A stretch of 64,000 nucleotides of DNA from positions 2,730,501 to 2,794,500 of the forward strand of contig NC_065874.1 of the NCBI RefSeq assembly GCF_933775445.1. Direction: 5' to 3'. Origin of the DNA: Argentina anserina (Eukaryota > Streptophyta > Magnoliopsida > Rosales > Rosaceae). The notes beneath the pieces were generated by a model. It searched no databases, was not told the DNA's origin, and was given only the letters and a program-made list of their open reading frames with translations. Each line of letters opens with the position of its first letter. Within the stretch, counting starts at the first letter, position 1. The translations under genes were made by a program, and so were the position numbers. Positions 48,608 through 58,071 of this stretch are shown piece after piece.

Positions 48608-49763
48608 CAAGGCCGGCTTTGGGCTAAAGCCACTAAAGCACCAACTTTGGGCCCCCAATTTTAAGGGCTCCCAAAATTAATCATATACACATAGTAAAAA
48701 AAATTAGGTCGTGAAAGGAGGCCACATTCTTCTATCCTTTTTAGTTTTCTGACTTTCTCTCTTCCTCTCTTTCTCTGATTCTCTCATCTATAAAAACATT
48801 GCCGTCACAGCTCCGGGACTTCTCGAAGATTCTCAACACCGCTGGCCCTTCAGCCAATCTCTCTCTGGTACGTTACTGGTTTCCCCTTTCAATTCTTTTC
48901 AATTTTGTATATGCTTTTGTTTGGAGAAAGTATGAAAAAAGATTGAGAATCTGTGGTATTTGGTAAAGTTGAAAATGTATGTGTGCTTTTCGATACAGAT
49001 ATGAGCTTGGATATTAGATTGATAGATTCCATCAGTGTTTGGATTTCTGGCTCATTTAGCTTTTTTCCGAAGCAATCTTCCGGTGAATGGAAAAGAATTC
49101 GCCAATCTTTGATTCATATAGGATGTAGAAATGTCTAGAACTCTAAATGATTAAATGGATTGTAAGGAAAATGAATTTGCAGGAGATTATTGCGTGCTTG
49201 GCTTGATGAAACTTAGTTTTAATTGGCTGCTTTGTTTACAAAGTGTAGTTGTTAGTTATGGTAGTCTTTCCATGTTATTCATATTGCATCTCTTCTTTTG
49301 TATACCATATTGTGCTTTCTGACCGTCAATAAATTTATATTATATGAGCTTCCTAGTTTTTGGAATGAAAAATATGGTGGCGAGGTCATGCTCATGATAC
49401 AAATTGAACATTATTATCTGTTTTCTATGGTTTTATCAGATTATGACAACAATTTTGTTATATTTTGCAGGGTGCTATATGGCTCCAATCAGGAAGTATC
49501 ATTCTGGGGTTAAAAAAAGAAAAAAGATTCAGAGGAGGGAGGCACTAAAGAAGGTTTAAGCAACAACAACAATTTTTGAGTAAAATATACTGATATTTGT
49601 AACTTTTATATTTTTGTTTCAAACATTATAGTATTTTATTATTAATGAAAGTTTTATCTCTATGTTTTGCTGTTTCAAAAAATTTATTGTTTCAATTTTT
49701 TTTAATAAGAGGCCCCAATTTTACTCATCGCTTAGAGCCCGAGAAATCTTAGAGTCAGTCCTG
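48608..49763 (+). mobile_element. hAT transposon deletion derivative (ZMYM1/TTF type)
   Basis: The 1,156-bp element is bounded by a perfect 8-bp target duplication CCCATCTC (48600-48607 and 49764-49771). The ends CAAGGCCGGCTTT and the inverted CAGGACTGACTCT are related. It keeps a leader (~48730-48865), a leader intron with donor GTACGT and acceptor TTTTGCAG, and a short coding start at 49479. The rest of the transposase is missing. Confidence 0.8.
49479..49559 (+). pseudogene. Retained N-terminus of a hAT transposase
   Basis: Twenty-six codons (MAPIRKYHSGVKKRKKIQRR then EALKKV) end in TAA. The start resembles the basic N-terminus of plant TTF-type/ZMYM1-like hAT proteins (KRKYxSGxxKRKKK). 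The transposase body is deleted just downstream. Confidence 0.55.
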
Positions 49764-49808
49764 CCCATCTCTGCACTGTTTAAGCTTGTATGGATATTGA
49801 TGTGGTAT

Positions 49809-50690
49809 GAGCCCGACCTCGGAGAGCCCAGCTCTTTTTTTTACGTGTCAAATGAAGATAGGCTTATATTAGTAGGTTCCTGTGATGCCCGTCAAACAGT
49901 CAACTGTTCGAAAAAAAAAGCTCTGCACATTCTAAAATCTAATTTTGCCATACACTATGAATACATCCAAACTAATCAATCTAGGTCCATCAATCTAATG
50001 GATGGTTCCTACTATCAACATCAAATCATCTTCAATTCTCCAACTCTTCTTTCTTTTGGAATTCCCACAATGCTCAATTGACGGACCAAACCATAATCAG
50101 TAATCTTGAACTGAACCTAGAACTCTAAAATCCCAAAATTTCTTATTCTTTTCAAAATCCCAGATCCTTAACTTCTTCAAATCTCAACGAAACTAAACTG
50201 AATTATACGTCGAGGTAGAGCTCACCAAGACGATTAAATTTGATTATGGATTCGACTTCAACCGTCGCCGGTAAACTCAGAACAAGGACGGGAAACACAT
50301 CTTCACCTTCTTTTGAATTGTTCATCTTGGCTGGTCTCTTCTTCTTCTGCATTTGATTTTGAGTTTTGACCTCTGCTTAGAGGTGGCGGTGGTGGTGGGG
50401 ATGTCGTAGAATGGGGCTGCAGAGTTTGGGTTTGTGGTATGGGATTGAGTAATTGAGATTGAAGAACAGTCCGACGAGCTTGACAACATAGAAGTCGGCG
50501 GTGATGGAGGAGCTCGACAACCAGTCCGAAATCTGAAGCTACATACATTTCGAGAATGCAAAATACAAATTACTTTTGAGTGTTTGACCAAAGAAACCAT
50601 TTGACCCTTTGATACTGTTTTGCTACAAATCACATACTAGACATGCGTCTACAAAAGTGAAGTTGGGCTCTCTGAGGTTGGGTGCATAAC
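49809..50690. mobile_element. TIR element, family uncertain
   Basis: The left end GAGCCCGACCTCGGAGAGCC and the inverted right end GCACCCAACCTCAGAGAGCC match well over ~28 bp. I did not find a clear target duplication. Small ORFs inside (for example 50303-50548 minus, Pro-rich) have no transposase signature. Confidence 0.5.
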
Positions 50691-52475
50691 AGAATGCTCA
50701 TTAAACAAAGATTAAATCGGCATCAACTGTGATCATGCTGATGTCGAGAAGCAAATTGTATTAGATTGTGATTATCCTCAACACCAGCTAGCCTTGTAAT
50801 GGCAACAAACACAGACTCGAGTACATATATGTATGTGGATCAGGTTGGCCTTCGCTAGGGTCATACAAGTGATACAACTATTGTCTATTGATATAAGTGG
50901 ATCCAGTATCATGTTCATAGATGTTGTTTTGCACCTATATAATTAACTACAAGTCAAACAACTCACAAGGTATCATGGCTTATCACAAGTTATGACACAG
51001 CTTTGATCTTGTACATATCTACTTTAGAACCTCACTAGCTAGCTAACAATCGGCTTAATTTACTTGTAATTTTATAATCTCAACAAATGGGTAGATTACA
51101 TGTCATAAACTTATACCGATGGTTTTTGTGCATTGTTCAATTTGAATTAAACCAATTTTTCATACAATTACTGATCGCCAAAATATAGATTCTACAAGTT
51201 GAAACTCATACGAAATATCGTGCCAGAGTAACTAAATCTTACAAATATCTATACTCTTATAATTAAAATTCACTTTTTCAACTCAAATGGATGTGAAAAT
51301 GCATCAATAATATGAACTATAAGTTAAATAAAAATATATTTTAATATATGAAGGATATAGTTGTAAAAGTCATATTAAATAATTTAAAAAGATCAAAATA
51401 AGAGATTTATGTACCAAATATAACTTCTCTACAAAAACTATTATCTACGGTTAATAAAAATAAAAATAAACATATTTTCTACACACGTTTTGTGTAGGCT
51501 GATGCTACTAACGCTACTGATCATTTCTCACAACTAATTCCAACAGGAAAAATGTTTTAGCGCCAGATTTGGCGCCACAATCCTATGTGATATGTTAAAT
51601 AACCTTGTCACGTTAGTAATTAAATGTCATTTTTAATAATAAAAAAAACTATCTAATAGGATATGGTATCCAAAGTATGTCCATGAAAATAATTTGTTAG
51701 CTTACACGTCCTATAAAATCTAATAAATTGTCATAAGATTATAATGTTGTTTTCATCACTTGTAAAGTAATTTTTTAAACAAATATTGTACAATAATTTT
51801 CGAATAAATGTAAGAAAGTAACTAAATCCTTTAGAGGTTAGTTTCTATTTACAAAATAAGGTATGTGAATCATGTCCATGAAAATATTTCTTTTTTTTTA
51901 ACAAAAATATTTCTTAATTTAATAATTATAATGAATAAATATTAAATAAAGATAATATTGACTTTTTGTTTAAAAAATAAAATTTTATGATTATTTTAAT
52001 TAATGAAGTATCAAGTTTATGTAACATGACAAATATGATTGTGGTACCAAATCTGATGCTATTTTATGATGCCCTAGCAATTCTCTTCGGAACAACCAAG
52101 GTTGCCAAGAGTATCTGTCACGAGCATCGCGCACTCACTCATCTAATTTATTTCCATCTCAATTATTTTTAAACAAATCACATCCACCCAACCAAGGAAT
52201 AAATATATACAAATTCAAGAACAAATGCGAGAAGAAAATGACATGCTAATATTATCTGGAATTAAAACTCTCTCTGCATTACTTCCAAAAGAATATACAC
52301 GTTACGTTAGGAAAACCAAATTAAACGTTGCTTGCATATCCTGGAATTCCATTCCCATCTCTCATTTAATCCTCCAAAAGGAACAACATCCAGCTACCAC
52401 AATATCCAGACAACCCAGATCGAAGAACAAAAACGTAAATAAACCACTCCGTAGATGGTAACTAATTCAATGAAG
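50691..52475. other. Intergenic AT-rich DNA
   Basis: No gene is visible. A short ORF at 52225-52461 has no signature. The final ~50 bases are the 3' UTR of the glutaredoxin gene. Confidence 0.5.
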
Positions 52476-52910
52476 TCAAAGCCAGAGAGCTCCAGCTTCT
52501 TTTAACACCGGTACTAGCTCGCCGGAGATATGCGTCGCCATAACCCTTTCCAACCCACCAAAAAACTTCCCGCCGACGAAAACCACCGGAAACTGCGGCC
52601 AATTGTCAATAACACTCTCGTATCCGACGATCGTCATCATCTTACGTAGTTCAACAACAACAGCGGCATCGTCTTCCTCGTCCACGTCGAAAACCGTCGG
52701 ATTCACGCCGTGGCCGAGTAACAGCCGCTTCACCACGTGGCTCATGCAGCAGCCGCGCCTCCCTACGACTATAACCGCATTCTCGGACACCAGCTTTTTC
52801 ACGGTGGCTGCCACCGTGGCGGCCGACACCGGAGCAGAAACTGAAACGTCTTCCCGTGTCGACGACAAGTGGACGCTAGACGCCCATGATCCGTATGGAA
52901 TAGCTTGCAT
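52476..52910 (-). CDS. CC-type glutaredoxin (ROXY family)
   Basis: An intronless gene of 144 aa. It starts MQAIPYGSW at 52910, the usual ROXY opening; in-frame codons further upstream precede the TATA-driven start. The glutaredoxin fold spans ~residues 38-144: VKKLVSENAVIVVGRRGCCM, SHVVKRLLLGHGVNPTVFDV, QFPVVFVGGKFFGGLERVMA. The active site is CCMS, where many ROXYs have CCMC or CCLC. The C-terminus ALWL is the motif known to contact TGA transcription factors. Plant CC-type glutaredoxins act with TGA factors in flower development, defence and nitrogen signalling. The member is not assigned. There is a small insertion (YESVIDNWPQF) before the cis-Pro region. Confidence 0.9.
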   Translation of the reverse strand: MQAIPYGSWASSVHLSSTREDVSVSAPVSAATVAATVKKLVSENAVIVVGRRGCCMSHVVKRLLLGHGVNPTVFDVDEEDDAAVVVELRKMMTIVGYESVIDNWPQFPVVFVGGKFFGGLERVMATHISGELVPVLKEAGALWL

Positions 52911-53013
52911 TATATCAAAGTTATGATTCTTTCGATCAAGATTGATTCGAGAGGAGAAAAGAGTGGAGGATGAGGGGGGTAGGCGGTGGAGGAATTGCCC
53001 TACGCAAATGGGG

Positions 53014-53021
53014 CTTTTATA
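53014..53021 (-). promoter_or_regulatory. TATA box of the glutaredoxin gene
   Basis: TATAAAAG on the minus strand lies about 105 bases before the ATG. Confidence 0.6.
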
Positions 53022-53102
53022 ACGCGGAGAGGAGAGAGAGAAGGGAGGAGAGTCTAACGTCAACGGCAGTTGCGCACTGAGGTTCGTACTGGCCAGAGTA
53101 GG

Positions 53103-53120
53103 TGACGTGGGTTTGCGTCA
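53103..53120 (-). promoter_or_regulatory. as-1-like TGACG pair
   Basis: TGACG at 53103-53107 and an inverted copy CGTCA at 53116-53120 have centres 13 bp apart. A third CGTCA lies at 53056-53060. TGA factors bind TGACG. The pair lies ~85 bp upstream of the TATA box. Confidence 0.4.
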
Positions 53121-53813
53121 GCCGCGTCGTCTACAATCGACATATTCCATCATTTCTTAGTAGACTAAGCCGCGTTGGACCCACGCTCCCTCCATGCCTA
53201 CCGGTTTCGGTGTTTGGAATCATCTCCGGTGATGGGACGTCGGAAAGCAAACCCTAGCTAACTTGTGACGTTTTTACGATCTAATAATCCTCTCATTCCT
53301 ATCCGCTAAATCCTAGCAAAACACTATATGTTTACTGAAGACTTAGACTTTATCATCATCATTATTAGATATTTTGAGAGAATTTTATTTTCTGATCAAA
53401 ACTTCATTTTTTTGTTCAATATGAATATTAATGATATAAGTTATTAGATTAATACTGATAGACTAGGTGCGAGATTAAGTCTCCTTAGCTCATGTCAGCT
53501 GCTGTGGAAAACGATAGGTCCATAACAAGATGGCATGGTCGGAAAGAGTGTGGTAATGCAAGATCTACCACTGATAATTCCTGTTTGATGCCAATAGTTT
53601 TCTTATGTTAAATAAAATGTGTCTTCTTCTAAGACCATAATAAAAAATTATCGTATGTAATCTAGGTACTGGTACAGGAAACTTTATGTTTCTATTTGAT
53701 TAGTTTACCATTCCTAACTCATATATAGCGGTTATATAGATAGTGAAAAGGGAGCTTCTATATATACTGTAGTTGGGAACTTGGGATATGACAACTTATT
53801 GATCGTTACTTCA
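53121..53813. other. Intergenic region
   Basis: Distal glutaredoxin promoter and AT-rich spacer. No gene is visible. Confidence 0.5.
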
Positions 53814-53821
53814 ACTTCAAC

Positions 53822-54413
53822 CAATGTTCTAAAAATCGCCGCCTCTACGTCCGGAGATCCCTGGCCGCCGCGATTTTGGGCTAAACGGCGTTGTTAGGCG
53901 GCTGGGCGGATCCTGAGCGGCTATGTTTTTTTTTTTTAGTTTTTGATTATGAGTTTGATTCGGATACAAAAGAAGTACTTGAATGATATGGAGAAGAAGA
54001 ATTTGATGAGCTCCGATGGATAATGCTTGCAAAAATGCATTCCCGTTGTTTGAATTTTTTTTCTTATTTTCCAAAGGGTTTGTGAATTGTGTTTCTTATT
54101 ATTGATTTTCCTAAGTTCATTTTTGTTGAATTGTATTACTTTTTTTCCTAAGAGGCTAAGATCATTAGATCAATATTGTTGAACATTTATAAGGATTAAG
54201 AATATATGTATTTTCAGTATTCTAGACATTATATATTTTTTAACATTTATTTCATGCATAATATTCTTATTTTAATTGTATTTATATAATTATTTTTTAT
54301 TAAAAATTTAAAATATATACAAAAATACAAATCCGATTAATCTCCGATTAATCTTCTGGGCGCTGATTTTTAGCTGTCCGCCCGATTAACGCCTAGCGTT
54401 TTTTAAAACCTTT
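53822..54413. mobile_element. hAT-like non-autonomous element
   Basis: A perfect 8-bp direct repeat ACTTCAAC (53814-53821 and 54414-54421) flanks it. The left end CAATGTTCTAAAAATCGCC and the inverted right end AAAGGTTTTAAAAAACGC are similar. GC-rich subterminal parts (GGCGGCTGGGCGG) flank an AT-rich core. No coding sequence is present. Confidence 0.65.
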
Positions 54414-55274
54414 ACTTCAACGCAAATAATCTCCATTATTATGCTTATTAATTCTTACTTAAGCTACCTCTTAACCGTACGTTTTCACCAATTCACTAGA
54501 ACACTTCACTTTGCTTGTGAATCTATTCTCTATACCAATAAGGCAATAACCAGTGTCCAGTTAAGTGGTTGAAGGTTGACACCGCCAACGTTTTTATAAA
54601 GAACGAAAACGATTCCCATAATGCACAAATAAAACCAAAGAGAATATGCGATGATTTCTTCTCCACCCCCGATCCATATCCTCATCCAGAAACAATCAAC
54701 CCCAACTCTCCCGTATAATGCCAAGCCGTTCCCGGACGGTGCGTCAGACGATAGCTAAACGACAACCCCACAGGTCGTTGCACACCATCACTACCCACCA
54801 AGCGCTGACCTCAGCATCACTGTTCAGCCACGTGGTGCCGGATATGAGGATGATGATCCTGCTGCGTGGCCATTCCTAGCATCTTCGCCACCTATCGCCA
54901 TCAACCACGTCGATCATGCCATACATCTTAGCCTGGACTTTCATGCTGACGATCGAAATTGATTTGGATGTTGGTTTTAATTTTCATGTTTTCTAAATTA
55001 GAAAAATAAAACATTCCACGTTCTGGTATGGTACAGCAGAGCTTACGATAGGAATGATCGAATGTTTGAGTCATGAATCACACATGTCATTCGATCAGAT
55101 GGCGTCAACGCTTTGATTAGGTCACCCTAAGATGTGATGATGATTTTTTTTTCAGTTATCATTAATAATTAAATAATTTAGTACAAGATTTAGATGGATC
55201 TATCTTACGTACGATTGCGAATTTGCGATGAAGATATTATTGGCTATAAAATACCCTGAACCATATAACAAAAG
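54414..55274. other. Intergenic region
   Basis: A GC-richer patch at 54720-54950 has no usable reading frame. No gene is visible. Confidence 0.45.
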
Positions 55275-55924
55275 TAGGGCTGGGCATATATTGGTTCGGT
55301 TCGGTTTTTGGTCCAAACCGAAACTGAACCATTTTAATCAGTTTTCTAAAAACTCAAAGTATTTACCAAATCGAATTAATCTAAACCGAAATGATCAGTT
55401 TAACCGAAATTCAGTTCGGTTTCGGTTCGGTTTCGGTTCACACCTCATATGTAATTTTATTTTATTTTTCAAGAGGTATGACTTAAACTCCTACCCAAAG
55501 ATGATGCCACAAATTACTACATCGCACGCACTTCTCATTAATAATTATGTAAAGATTGTATTTTTCTCATTTTGATAGATATTTTCAATAAACATCAAAA
55601 TGTTAATGTTGAGATTCAAATTTCTGACCTAGAATATAACCACTATGCGCTCTACCAACTGCACTAGACAACCTTCTATGTTATGTTTTGTTATTTTTTG
55701 TACTAATATCCATTATTTATTATTTTTTAAATCATTAAATTAAATTCGGTCGGTTTTAAATCGGTTGGTTTGATCACGTAAACCATTTTCAAACCGTTTA
55801 AACCGGTTTTGGTTCGGTTTTCTTCATTTTTTAAACTACATCTCTTCGGTTCGGTTATCCGCACTATATTTTCGGTTCGATCCGGTCGGTTTTACTTGTT
55901 TAATTCGGTTTTTGCCCACCCCTA
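55275..55924. mobile_element. hAT-like MITE with CGGTTCGGTT repeats
   Basis: The left end TAGGGCTGGGCA and the inverted right end TAGGGGTGGGCA match at 11 of 12 bases. The flanks AACAAAAG and TACAAAAC match at 6 of 8. Subterminal regions are packed with TTCGGTTCGGTTT and its complement. This is a widespread plant hAT MITE type. Confidence 0.75.
55607..55674 (-). other. tRNA-like fragment inside the MITE
   Basis: On the minus strand GCAGTTGGTAGAGCGC is a perfect tRNA D-arm/A-box type sequence. About 25 bases later GGTCAGAAATTTGAATCTC resembles a T-arm/B-box. The ends GTTG and CAAC could pair. The anticodon arm is poor, so it is a decayed tRNA or tRNA-derived SINE head, not a working gene. Confidence 0.5.
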
Positions 55925-57508
55925 TACAAAACTTAAGAACCGACAATCATATTGACGTGAGTTTCATATATAAGCTCATACGTGTACTTCGAAAACGAAA
56001 ACTCGGAAAAATCTCCGTATTTTCTAAAACTTGTAGTTGTGTGAATATATGGAAAGAAGGACGGTAAATCAATTTCAGCTTATGTATCAAGTTTGGTTGG
56101 TGTGAGTTTGAATAAGATTCTATGTCGTTGGAGCTAGGGAGAAGACTGGCCGGGCGGCTTTGCTTTCTTCTTGCGCTAGGCAAACAAACTAGGTCTGCCG
56201 AACTCGTACGTAGGGACGTACGCGATAAGATGTTAATTTGTAATTAAGAATGGATTGGTATGAGAACTGAGGGAGAAGAGAAAACCTAATTGGATTACTG
56301 CGTGGAAGTGGGAATTAAAAGACGATATAATAGAGAAGAAAGACCTGGAGTAAGGGTTTACTTTGAAAAATTGAGCGAAGTTTGGTTTAGCCGGTTTTCT
56401 TTCATAATAGAAGAAGCAGGAACACATTTAAACCAATATAGTGATTATAGTCTATAGTACTTACGTAGATTGAAGATCGATCATTAGAGAGTTTGAGGAC
56501 CAAGTCTAAAATAGCCGCTATTGCGTGCCATTTTACACGACTTGCCAAACACCGGCCACCTCATGGCTATGATCATCATTTTGTTCTTCTTTTTGCTTTT
56601 GGTGGTTTTGTTGTTTTGCATCTATTCTTCTAGGTGATGGTCGGAAGAACCACGTTGCTGATCAAGACGTGCTTGCCAACATGGATTTCTGGCTTACATT
56701 GATGGATATCGCTATTTACTAATTGAGTCGATCTTTACCGACTAAACTAGCTATCTCGATCTCACGCATACATACTAATTTCACTTTTTAGTATCGAAAG
56801 GATTCTCTACAATAGTTGTATAATTTTATTTGAAAGAGGTTTCATGTTCGAATTTTGTCATATATCGGTGTATATACACAAAATATGTGATTTACTTGAA
56901 TGGCGTTGTTTAGTGTTCTTAATTGGTGTACGTCCACCTCGTCTGATTTGTTTTGTAAGCAGTGTACATGGGATGCCACTATATGTTACTAACGTACCCT
57001 GGCATGAACTCATTTGTGCTATGATATACATACACAAGCCACTGTTTGTAAGAAATGTGCTTGTTTAGTGACTCAATCAGTGGAAGTATTTTCATTCGAA
57101 ACCAAATTGATCTTAAAAATTTAGTTACGAGATTATAAACGTGGAACTGCCCGAAAAATTATAGTTTACCGGTTTTACTCTCTAATGTGTGCTTAATTAG
57201 CGTCAAGTTTAGGAATTAAAGTTGTTGCATTAATTTGAAGCAAGAAGCTCCTGCCCTCGTAAGCATACAAGTCCAGAATAACATAATGATTAGGTTATGC
57301 AAAAATTAACGACAAAAAGCCTTGAACATTAAATTTTCACTCTTTTTAAACGTCATGCAGAGCTAAACTAATGACGCATTGTTGCTTAATTATGGAGCAC
57401 TTTCGGTTCATTATTGTATATAAAATAATATAGTTAGTCCTAACACATATTGTTTAATTAGTACTTTAGTACAATAGCTTCATAACTACGTACAGCACCC
57501 AATTCTTA
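55925..57508. other. Intergenic region
   Basis: AT-rich. Small ORFs (55947-56183 minus, 56844-57068 plus) show no signature. Confidence 0.45.
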
Positions 57509-57622
57509 ATGGATCCGAACAGTTTCCGGCTCGTGGCAGCGATCGATGGCGTTCAAGAGTCAACATTCATTGGTCTTGTAGTTGTGGTGGCCGCCGGTGC
57601 ATTTCTTATTAAATTTAGTTGA
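57509..57622 (+). CDS. Possible 37-aa membrane microprotein
   Basis: An ATG at 57509 opens MDPNSFRLVAAIDGVQESTF and then a 14-residue hydrophobic helix (IGLVVVVAAGAFLI) and stop. It stands out against AT-rich DNA and follows a TATATAAAA stretch at ~57417. It may equally be a fragment of a larger gene. Confidence 0.2.
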   Translation: MDPNSFRLVAAIDGVQESTFIGLVVVVAAGAFLIKFS

Positions 57623-58071
57623 TCAAACGTAACCTTTTAAAAGTTACTTTTTCTACCTACATTATCAACATGATTTTTTGGATATTGTTTTATGAATATA
57701 ACTTGTCAAAACTAGTTCATTATCGATTATTTTAAAAACTCAATAATCCACAGGTATAACATGCTTTACCTCACCCTTGAATATTCTTAATTAGTCGTTA
57801 ATTACATCTAGAACGTGCGATGTACGTCCTAATTAATCAATATTTGGTTCACCTTCGTGCATTAGACCTAATAGTATCAAACACTCCCGGACAAAATGGA
57901 TCACTGCCACGATATCTTTGTACATTCAACTGAAGGATCATGTAAGGTAAAATAGGTTCCGGATTTAGGGTTTACGAGGAACGAACTGATAAAAAAATAG
58001 AGAAGAAACTATATACAACCTATCAATTAGAGAGAGCCATGGCTAGCTCAACCTATTAACTGCTGGCTTGC
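57623..58071. other. Spacer and MLO 3' flank
   Basis: No feature is seen. Confidence 0.4.

Noticed and set aside
50303..50633. Pro-rich minus-strand ORFs as a gene
   Set aside because: Low-complexity content inside a TIR element, with no domain and no supporting splice structure.
52603..52926. A 107-codon plus-strand ORF
   Set aside because: It is the shadow of the GC-rich glutaredoxin gene.
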